A stretch of DNA of 64,000 nucleotides from Hawksworthiomyces lignivorus (Eukaryota > Ascomycota > Sordariomycetes > Ophiostomatales > Ophiostomataceae), in the NCBI GenBank assembly GCA_002917075.1, contig NTMA01000074.1:1-64000 (forward strand), written 5' to 3'. The notes under the pieces were generated by a model. That model was given only the letters and a program-made list of their open reading frames with translations, had not been told where the DNA came from and ran no database searches. The translations under genes were made by a program, and so were the position numbers. Numbering within the stretch: the first letter of the stretch is position 1; each line of letters opens with the position of its first letter. Below, piece by piece: positions 44,458 to 54,400 of this stretch.

Positions 44458-46052
44458 TTACTCCAGCTCCTTGCGGGCAAAGACGGGCAAGACGAAGCTG
44501 GCCCGGTGGATGTCGGCGCTGTAGTACTTGCAGAGCTTGTCCTCCTCCTCGCGGGTCCAGGTGCGCAGAGGCTCCTTGAGGTTGGCCTTGGGGTCCTTGC
44601 TGCAGACCATGAAGCCAATCTGGCCGGAGGGGTAGGTGGGGATGGTGGTGTAGGCGTACTCGGCGACGGGGAAGACCTCCTTGCACTCCTTCTTCAGGCG
44701 GGTGATGAGCTTCAGGTGAAGCCATTGGTTCTCGGCTGGAGAGGGGGAAACACACAGATCGTCAGCAACATGTGATCTTGGCAGAAAAACGCGCAAGGGA
44801 ACCTACAACCTTGGGTGGTGATGACGCCGCCCTCGCGCAAGGCGCTGTGCAGCAGCTCAAAGTAGGACTTCTGGAAGAGGCTCTCAGCAGGGCCCTCGGG
44901 GTCGGACGAGTCGGTGATGATGACGTCGAATGCGTTCTTGTAGTCGTTGAGGAACTTGAAGCCGTCACCAATGTGGACCTTGACCTTGGGGTGCTCGTAG
45001 GACTTGGACATCTCGGGCAGGTACTGCTTCGACAGGCGGATGACGGCCTCATCAATGTCGCACAGAGTAGCCTCCTCGACGCACTCGTGCTTGACGACCT
45101 CGCGGAGAACACCGCCGTCGCCGCCGCCGATGACCAGGACCTTCTTGGGGTTGGGGTGAGAGTTCATGGCGAGGTGGGTGATCATCTCCTGGTAGGAGAA
45201 CTCGTCGCGCTCGGTGACCTGGATGACATTGTCCAGAACAAGGACGTTGCCGTAGTCGGTGGACTCGAAGATCAGAACATCCTGGTACTTGCTCTTCTCG
45301 TGGTGGAGGACCTTCTTGACACGCAGGGTCATGGCCTGGCCTGGGGGGAGGTGTTAGAGGGTCGATTTCGGTGCGCTTGGAGTGCAGTTGGATTCATTAT
45401 CATGGTGAAGAGGACCTACCAGGCCACATCTCCGAGATCTCGCGGAACCAGCCATCTGAAGAAATAAAATTTGTTAGCAATTAGAACATATGGTATCCGT
45501 GATTAACATGTGCTGTTAGAGCTCGTAGTCCACTTAGATTGTCTCCGCTCTGGATATGACCGTGGGGTAGCAGATAAAGCTTGTGATAAGCGATAAGACA
45601 AAATTTTTGTGTATGGAGGGGTCGTCATGGGCAAAATTTCACGTTGACGTCGGATTGAAGACCCGAAGACAGAACAGTCGGAAATCGAAGACAGAAAAAC
45701 AGGATCATCAGACAAGAGATCCGAAGCAGTGAAATGCGGATTTGATGCCGAAATAGGCGAGAATAGTACAGCCAGAAAAATGAAACCAAGAAAAAAGACG
45801 AAAGCTCAATAGGCAGAAGGGGGAAACAATAGAGAGCCGCTAAGAAGCATAGAAGAGCAGAAACCATGACCTAGATGGAATGATTGAAGAGCAACATTGA
45901 AGAGAAATATCGAATAAAACACTGAAGAGAAAAATTGAAGAAAAGGGAGCCCAGAAGTACTGAAGATTGAGACTGAAGACGTGCCCCAAAAAGGGAATCG
46001 GAAAAATCAGACGAAACATACCCTTGATGGTTGCGTGTGTGATTTCGGTCAT
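44458..46052 (-). CDS. spermidine synthase
   Basis: The enzyme transfers an aminopropyl group from decarboxylated S-adenosylmethionine to putrescine. Four exons fit with correct phases: 46052-46022 (31 nt), 45455-45420 (36 nt), 45340-44810 and 44735-44458, giving 291 residues, the usual size. The N-terminus [20 protein letters not shown] is only complete after both short exons are joined. The dcSAM-binding VIGGGDGG is at residues 92-99 and the catalytic ITDSSDP segment with its Asp at about 165-171. AENQWLHL after the last intron is diagnostic. There is no C-terminal saccharopine dehydrogenase fusion like that of basidiomycetes. The first intron is 566 nt, by far the longest in a conserved gene here, purine-rich on the plus strand and with repeated GAAGAC strings, which may leave room for regulation. 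Symbol varies (spe3, spdA). Confidence 0.95.
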
Positions 46053-46801
46053 TTTGTTTATATTTGAGCTCAAAAAAGCCTCGTAAATGAGATTGAAAAA
46101 GGGCCTTTTGAAAGCAAAAGATATCCAAAAATAAAGAGTTCACAGAGAATCAAAGGCAAAAGAGGATTCTATTCAAACAAGAAGAAAACAAGAGGAAAAC
46201 AAGAGGGAAACAAGAAAAAACGAAAACAAGAGAAACAATAGTTTCGCCAAGAAAGGGAGGGACTGGTCGATGTTTTTAAAGACGGGGGGGTGGGAAGTAC
46301 GGGATCCAGGCGGAAAAAAAGAAGGACGATCAAACAGTAGAATAATGGCTTTGTTTTCTCACTTTTATTTTTCTTGCTCTTTTTCTTTTACTTTTTTTTT
46401 TTCTTTTTTTTTTTTTCTTTTCTCAGAAAAATTCCTCTTCAGTTTAAGTGTTTTTCCAAAAGTGGGGACAGCAGTGAGAGGAAGGAAGGGAGGACCCTAC
46501 ATTGGTTAGCGGGGGACCTAACAAGAATGGCAACTGCTCGCGCTCTGTCCCACTTGATTGAATTTTCGTACGTCACAAAGCCTACACCAGCCGACGGTCG
46601 TGGCCGTGCTACCCTATAGCTTAGAGAAAAAAAAAAAAAAGACTTTAAAGCTCCAACAAATGTCACGCAGAGTAAATATATTTTATTCTTGTACTCGTAT
46701 TCTCGTATCACATGCATGTGGCAACGTTGCCTCCCCATCCGTTCAAATTCATCTTGATCCCTCATTTTTGTGCAGGTTGCACGAGCAGTCTGTGCTTTGG
46801 A
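46053..46801. other. upstream region of spermidine synthase and NLR 3' region
   Basis: Contains the spermidine synthase promoter and, at its right end, the 3' flank of the NOD-like receptor. T-rich runs at 46360-46430 and an A-rich imperfect repeat at its left are the only visible structure. Confidence 0.55.
46175..46236. repeat. imperfect AAACAAGAGGA tandem repeat
   Basis: About five degenerate copies of an 11-12 bp purine-rich unit lie about 120 bp upstream of the spermidine synthase ATG, probably in its promoter or leader. Confidence 0.6.
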
Positions 46802-49800
46802 TCATATTGGGCTCTTGTCCGCAAGCTGCACTTTCAAGGCTTGCGTGGCACCCACGGGCAAGTTGAGCACGTCTGCTAGCGCATGCGCAGCGCTCCATTG
46901 CACGAGGCCGTCGTCGTCTTTGAGAAGTGCCACAAGAGTTGTGACCGTCGCTTCAGACAGGCCCGACTGGCCTTTCAGCGCATTGGCAGCGCTCGTCCGG
47001 ACGAAGGTGAATGGATCCTTGAGCAGTGCTTCGAGGCCTCGGACGGCTTCTTTCTGCAGCCCCGGCCGGCCCTGCAGCGCATCGGCAGCATTTGCTCGGA
47101 CGTTGCTGTCGTCATCTCTGAGCAGCGCTACGATGTCTAGCACTGCCCCTTCAGCCCCTTCAGACAGCCTCGGCTGCATTGCCAACGCCAAAGCAGCGTT
47201 GGATCGGACAGTGTGGTTATCATCTCGAAGCAGCGAGACGAGAGTAGCAATCGTCGACGCCGACAACTGCGTGTGGGATCTCCCCAGACCTTTTAAGATG
47301 GCCGCTTTGCCCCGCCCAGAGGAACATTGTAGCGCGCTGCACAGAATGTTCTCGGGACACTGCGAATCGCTGGCCATATTGGAGAATCCCATCTGGCTGC
47401 ATTCGGAGAGCAGCCACGTCGCTACGGTGGCTTCTGCTTTGGACCGAACGGAGGGCTTCGTTGAAGAGTCCACTTCGCTCAGATAATGCAGAAAACCCTG
47501 CCGGCGCATTGCCTGTCTGATATGGCCCGTTGGCGGCTCGATTACTTCGAAGAAGCTATCTGTCTCTTTCTCGTCGAGGAGGCCGACCACGAAGCGCCAC
47601 ATGATGTCGTAATGTATCTTGTATCCATATCTGCGAAGAATCTGCATGGGACTAGTTTGGACCATTTCAGCCTTTCCATCGCTGAATGCCACGTAGCTCA
47701 GGTCCTCTCCAGCGTTCCAGTGTCGCACAAAATACCGCGCCGCAAAGTACTCCTGGAAAGTTAGATGTAGGAAGTGGTAGCTTCGGTTCGACAAGCGTGT
47801 GGAAGCGTCTGACGGCCGTAGAAAGGAAAGGCTTGCTAGTCTCTCATCAAAAGAGAAGTCTGCGTTGTGCACTGCAAATTGCTCGTACACGGCGCTCCGA
47901 TGGTCTTTCTCAAAGTCTATGACACTGCTGAAGAGACCACTGAAGGCAAGACACTCGATAAGGTGGCTTTCGATTTCGATCTCGCGCTGAATCTCGGATG
48001 GAGTAGCACTGTTGACGAAATGCTCTGCTTTCTTGCCCAGCCGGACGATATCCTTCTTCCACAGGCGTTCCGCAACCGCTTTATAGACAGCAGCCATGGT
48101 CTCCGGAGTGGACCGGAAGTCTTCGTCCCACGAGAAACATAAAGCGTCCAGCTGAATTGGGATGCGAACAAGGCTCTGGATAAGTTGGTGCTTCTCAAGA
48201 AACTGCTGAATTTCCTGGGCTTTGACGGGATCTGGAACGACATGTTCGATGTAAGCTTTTACCTGATGGGGATAGAATCCAACCGTTTCCAGCTCGAGAT
48301 CCGGCTTCGTAACATTGCGGGGAAGTGTTGCATGTGGTCGGGTCGTAATGATGGCGTTGGGGCGATTTAAGAGGCCGATGAGGAAGGCTGAAGCACCGTG
48401 CGACGGATCCAGAAACTCTGCAACTTCATCCAGCCCGTCAAAAATGAACAGAGAACCACAGTTGTCAGGCTCCGTGGCCTTAGCGTCGATGGAGCTTCGG
48501 AGGTCCTCCGCAAGATAAAACGCATCTGGTCGCCCTGAAGAATAGACATAGTTCAAGAAATCTTCGTAGTTGTACTGCGACGGAGACAGTGCTTTCAGCT
48601 TCCGCAGCGGCACCCAGAACACTTGTTCGAACTGACTCCTCCACATGTCGGCGTGGTAGAAGTCGTATATAATCTTTTTGCACAAGGTGGTCTTGCCGAC
48701 TCCTGCGCAGCCTCGGATCAAGATCCTCTTCGGCCGCATCGCACAGCCGCCAGGGATCGGACGTGGATCGAAGAGCGTGGGAAGATCGACCTGAAGCCTC
48801 TCTTCGGGCGTCTCAACTTGCAGCCGGTGCCAGAGCGAAAACGGAGAAGACTCAGATTTAGAATTAAATGTGGATTGGCGGGGCGACTCTACTACGGAGA
48901 GGTTGATGTAACACTGGTCCATCGATAGCAGCTCGCCCGAGAGTCGCTCAATGGTGAGGTTCTCGTCTCCAAAGTGCTTGTCGCTCTTCAGTGAATCTAC
49001 CCGCTCGAGCCGCCTCACCTCCCGAATCTCCTGAAGGAACCCCACAATTTTGGCCGCCACGGCCTGGTAGTCCGGGTCGTCTGGGCTGCTAAACTTGTTC
49101 ATCCGTATGTGGTTTCGCCCGAGCGGAAGAGGGTCCACGACGACGTCGAGAACCGCAGAGCTCTTGTCGACCAGCTTTTTGTGACCCGTTAGTTAGGGTG
49201 GCCAAAGTACGCAAGAAGGCAAGAGACCTTGGCAGTTTTCGTTTCTCTTACCTGCTTCTTGTGCGCGGGGAGAACGGCGCGCAGGTAGGGCATCTTGGAA
49301 TAGTGGCTGGTGAGTCCCGTCTCGTAAAAGGTAAACACGCGGTAGCCCTGGCCCTGCTGCAGCTGCGTGAACTTGCGCACGAGCTCGCTCAGGTCAAAGT
49401 TGGGCCCCCACACGCTCAGCGACAGCAGCCGCGACACGTTCTTCTTGTGCACCAGCGCCCACGCCCGCAGGCTCGGCTCCGCCCAGCCGGCCACCTCCTG
49501 GAACGACGTGCCGCGGAACGGCGTCGCCAAGAAGATGACGCCGCGCGTCGCCCGCCGCACGGGGCGGTAGCCGTGCTCCGCCATGGCGAGCGCCTTGATT
49601 AGTACGATGCCCCCGAGGCACGACGCCACAAAGAGGATCGGCCGGTCCTCGCCCGTGCGGTCGTCCGTGGCCAGCGGCCGCCGCTGGATGCTGTCGAGCA
49701 GCAGCCGCGCCAGCTCCTCGATCGTGTTGGGCGCCAGCTCCGCCGTCTCAAACAGGTCTGCCGGCCAGTCGCACGTGAAGATGCGCGCCCGCCCCACCCG

Positions 49801-50232
49801 GCTGGGCAGCATGTGCTGGTCGGCGAGCCAGTTCACGCCGGGCCGATCCGGCTCTGCAAACTCATACGTCCACGTGTCAGGCGACTTAGCGCCCAGGCCG
49901 TGGATGGCGATGATGTCGACGTCCGTGTCGGCGTCCTCACGGCCACTATTCACACGCTGAAGGTGCACGCCGCGCCGCTTTCTTTCGCGGTCTAACGAAG
50001 CATCCTTGCCGGGGCTGTCCGGGGCCTTCAGGTCAGCCGGCGCCAGGTGAGACTTTGCATGATTGCTGCGGATCCAGGCATAAACAGCAAGTGTTGTTGC
50101 TGCCACGAGACACAGCAACCAAGCTGATAGGTTAAAATGCAGGAAAAGACCGAAGAGGCGGTCTCGTGCACGCGGGAGAGAATACAGCGCCTCTATGGAA
50201 ATGTTGGCCGTTCCGTCCTCGGGGACTGCCAT
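46802..50232 (-). CDS. NOD-like receptor: membrane anchor, SesB/PGAP1-like hydrolase, NACHT, HEAT repeats
   Basis: This is a fungal NOD-like receptor (STAND ATPase) of 1117 residues in two exons, 50232-49252 and 49174-46802, with a 77-nt GTAAGA..AG intron. Residues about 34-54 form one transmembrane helix. An alpha/beta-hydrolase domain follows (DIIAIHGLG at 106-114); its nucleophile elbow reads ASCLGG (203-208), with Cys in place of the usual Ser of GHSLGG. The linker has the conserved CYINLSVVE. NACHT has Walker A GCAGVGKTT (482-490) and Walker B FIFDGLDEV (570-578). From about residue 950 HEAT-type repeats of about 30 residues follow, each with a LLRDD..VRxNAAxAL core, before a short end. 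Fungal NACHT proteins with SesB-like N-termini are linked to heterokaryon incompatibility and self/non-self defence; here the repeats would sense a ligand and the hydrolase would be the effector. Both are inference. No frame breaks are visible. Confidence 0.9.
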
Positions 50233-51419
50233 CTCTAGAGTCGTCTTGGCGTCATCCAGAAACTGATGATGGCGCTCGCGGCTGCGGCTGCGGCCTACCG
50301 AGCAGGAAGGGGGAAGGGGTCAAGATTCCAGGCTGGGCGGTCTAGAAGATGTCAGCGCATCTTCAAGGCGGGAAACTAGACGTCTACGACGGCTTTGTAG
50401 CAACTCACCTACCAAGTATTTGCTGTGAATTTGCGTTCGCTTTCGCTCAAAATCATTCGTGGTAAATAGGGGTTAGCATAGCAACCTTTTGGGGCCTAGC
50501 GATGCTCAAAACGCAAAACGAAAGTCGATGCGTCTCTACTTTCTGCATTTTTGAGAACACAGCCAGGCAGCCAGGCACTGCCTCAATTACCCAAGATGCT
50601 TTTTGCCCTCCCGTTCAGGTAGACAAGGGTATGGCGGCGAGCAGCAGGGCGTTTAAAACGCATCCAATCGTGCGCGGTCCCTCCGTGGGGGCGAGCCGAT
50701 TTGTCCACTTCGCCCATGCGAGGCCAAATTTGCGGCCAAGGCAGCAGTGTGCAGTAAAAGGAATACTCTTTGGCTGCATTCAACAATGACTTCTAGTGCA
50801 TTAGCTCTACTAAAGTACACAATTGCTCTAATATGTTCTATCGATCTTCATAGATTCAGATACAGACACAAATAAGGGGGATCGCGAAATTTCAACGTCT
50901 ACGTAGCGAATTATAACGAAGACCTCTTTTGTCTCATATATCATCTGGCGCTGCTTCATTTTAGTAGAATATAGTCTTATATTTGTTTGCCCTCTCTTTC
51001 CGACTGAGTAATCGTACAGTAGCGTCATACAAAGAAACTAAATGACAACCTTTGCCAGGGAAAAGCAATAGAAGACAATTTTGGGGGCAAGTACCAGGGG
51101 TATATGTAAAACTAAAGATCTGTTTTGTGCCCTTATATATAGAGGAGAGAAATAGAAAACAAGGGTAGGAGAGACATATCTCTCAACTGGTATAGTAATG
51201 TACATTCTAGAAACAAAGGAAATAAGTGAAATGGTTGGGGGGTATATCCGTCTCTCTTCTGTGTGTTTGTATGTTTGTGTGTTGTGTTCTGATTGTTGAG
51301 AACTTTTTGAACAAAGGAAAATGGGGACAGTAAACAAAAAATGACAGTTGAGCCGCCCATGAAAACTTTACAAAAACATCGTGACAATCATCAACAGTAC
51401 TCTTCCACTTGAATCTCCT
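50233..51419. other. NLR upstream region and kinesin 3' region
   Basis: The NLR promoter lies at the left and the kinesin 3' untranslated region at the right. In the NLR frame open sequence continues a little upstream of the ATG without another ATG, so the start at 50232 stands. No other gene is seen. Confidence 0.55.
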
Positions 51420-54400
51420 TCACTCATTGACGCCCCTACCGTTGGTGTAGCTGCCGATGTTGCCAATGTGCGGGCTCGCCGCCCGGCTAGGGCCAAGGGA
51501 CGACGCCGAAGACGACGGCACCAGGAAGCTCTGATCGATGCGGGCGATCCAGTCAAGCTTGTCGCGCTCGCTCCGCGCCGCAAACAGCCAGGTGTTGTCC
51601 GTCCCGTAGATGGCGAACACGCCGGCCTGAAGTCGGTCGCTGAGCCGCTGGAGGCCGGGTCGCCCGCGGTGGCCGTGACCAGGGCCGTGACCGTGATGGG
51701 TGCCACCGCTTCCGGTCCAGATTGTGGAGATGACACGGCCTGATGCAGTCCGGCGGTGGCCGGCGTGGTAGGGAGTGGCAGAGCCGCCGACGGCAGGTGG
51801 CGGCGAAGAAGCACCGTTTGTATGGCTCCCGTTCTCGCTTCGGCCGTCATCTGGGTAGCCGTTCTCGCTGCCGTCACCGTTCATCTCGGAGTGGTCGTCG
51901 CTGTGGCCGTGGCTGTCGAACCCGTACCCGTTGTTCTGGTAGGCGGGATGCCGGCTCTCCAGCAGACCCAAGATCCCCGGATCGCTGTCCACACGGGCGT
52001 TGCGCAAGCTAACGATCGCCACCTCGTCACCCTCTGTGACGTTGTGCACGTGCAGGTACGGCCGCCGCAGCTCCACAAAGCGCTTGATCCACCGTGTGGC
52101 GTCGTTGCTCGGCACGAGCAAGTAGCCACCCTTCATAACCTTGGGGTTCTTCGGCACACGCACCACTGTCGTGATTAGGCTCGGCAGTTCAGCAGCATCG
52201 GCAGTCAGGCCATCCGCCGGTGGGTTGATATTTTCCGGCCGTAGAATTTGCAGAAGTGGGTCAGGGTACTTCATCCAGAGCTTGAGGCACTTCTTCAAGA
52301 TCCGCTCCTCGTCTTCTGCGTATTCGGATACCCTAGCAGGTGGCTGTGGCTCTGCCTTCATCTCTTTCGGTGGCTCTTCTGACGGCTTTGCGGATGTCTG
52401 TTCTGGGGGCTCTGCTGGTGACTCTTCTGGTGACTCTTCTGATGATTCTTCTGCTGGCTCTGCAGGTGACACTGCCTGTGGCTCTATTAGTGACTCTGCT
52501 AATGATTCTGCCTGCGGTTCTGTTGCTGGTTCTTCCTCCGCCTCCACTATCTCCAAGCTCTCGCCTTCAACATCTGCTGCTACACTGGCTTCGGCGCTGG
52601 GTTCGACGCTGGATTCACCGCTAGGTTCGACGTTGGGTTCAATGTTGGGTTCGACGCTGGGTTCGACGCTAGGTTCGATGCTGGGTTCGACACTGGGTTT
52701 GGGGTTGAGTTCGACGCTAGCATCGACGCTAGCTTCGGCACTCACTTCGGCACTATCTCCAGCGCTGTCTCCGGTATCTTCACTAACCTCCACGCTCGCG
52801 TCTTCTGCATTGGCATCCGTCTCGACGTCGCCTTCTTCCGCTGCTGCGGAGTTCAGGATCTGCGATGCGTCCGGTGTGTCCCGCAGTAGTTCTTCGATGG
52901 ACTCCATCTCGCCGTTTCTTGGCCGCTCTTCTGACAGGTCGAGGCCAAACCCGTTGGCGAGGATCTCATCCTCGAAGCTGTCCATCGGCTTCACCCGCGG
53001 CTCCGGCAGTCCAATGCGCTTCAGTGTGTTCTGCGCTGCGCCGAGCTCGGCCACGCGGCGGCGCGTGCGGCGGCCTGCGAGGTAGTCGCTGACCAGGGAG
53101 ACGCCGCGTGGTGCCCAGGCGCCGAGGTGCTCTTCGCCCTTGACGTAGCCGTGCTGGCTGCTCATGCGCCAGAGGTCGCCGACACGCCGGATGGGTGCGG
53201 GCCGCATAGTGACGGCGAAGATGGCCGTGGCCGAGCGCACGAAGCGTACCGACTGCCAGAGCGCCGCGAGCCGCGAGGGCTGGCGCACGAAGCTGCGCGA
53301 CAGCACCTGGCAGCCGACCGTCGCCGAGAACGTCATGGGCTCGGCCAGCCGCTCGGCGCTGCTGATCCCCCACGATACCGTCATCTGCACGCGGTACTTG
53401 TCGGCTGTCACGCGGTCTAGTAGCGCCGAGCCGTGTTGGCTCGAGTCCCACTGGCCCGAGAAGGTGAGGCTCCGCGTGCCATTCGCATTGTTACGGAAGG
53501 ACGGCCGTGCCGACAGCTTCAGCGCCACGTCCACCGGCGCCTGCTGCTGATCGACTGTCTTCGCCGCCATCGTATTTGTCGTCAGATCCTGGATCTTGCC
53601 GGATGCGTCTACCAGCTGGATCTTGCTCACGTGCAGCGATGTCACGCCATCCCACGGCAGCACGTCGCCAGAGCTGTGGGACACGTTGATGGCGATGCGC
53701 CGCTGGATGCCCTGGTGCAGCTGGAACGTGCCCATATCGAGCTCGCTTGTCTGCGCTACTTCCACCGGAACGTAAGCGCCTTCCTCGTTCATCTCCAGGA
53801 TCTGTATCCGCGCCAGCATATCGTGTCGCTCTTCGTTAAAGAACTGCGACTCGGCGATGCGCGCGGCCTTGGTGCCTCCACCATCGCGCGTCGTGGGGAT
53901 AGCGTCCCGCATATCGTCCCAGCTCAGGAGCTTATCCAGGTGCATCGGCGACACTTTGGCAAACACGGCGACGCGCAGCGTGGCATCCTGCGGACCGAAT
54001 AGCGGTATGCTCATGCTGTGCACGCTTTCGAAGCGGATGGCGTTTTCGTCAAAGTCCTTGATCATCTGAGTTGTCGTGATGCCGTCCTCTTCGGAAATAC
54101 CCGGGATAAATAGCTGCGCGTGTACTTCCGTTCCCTCGCGCTCGGGGAAGCCTAGCATCTCGTGCATCACAACGTTGAATTTGAGCGTGCTGGACGGCGC
54201 GCGCGCACTAGACGGCTCCAGCGCCAGCTTGACAATGCCGATGGCATGGCTCGTATAGGGCGAGATGACATCGAGGGCGAAGTCCTGGACGCGCGACTCG
54301 AAGACAGCCTTGAGCGGCACATCAGCGTCGCCAATTAAGGTGTATTCGGGCATGCAAGGCTCGTTGAAGGGGTTGTCTAGGTTGAGGTGCTCGCTGTACT

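Noticed and set aside
49139..49251. Separate esterase and NACHT genes
   Set aside because: A 77-nt intron with a good donor and acceptor joins the two frames in phase, and LVDKSSAVL directly after it is the usual link in fungal NLRs. One gene is the better model.
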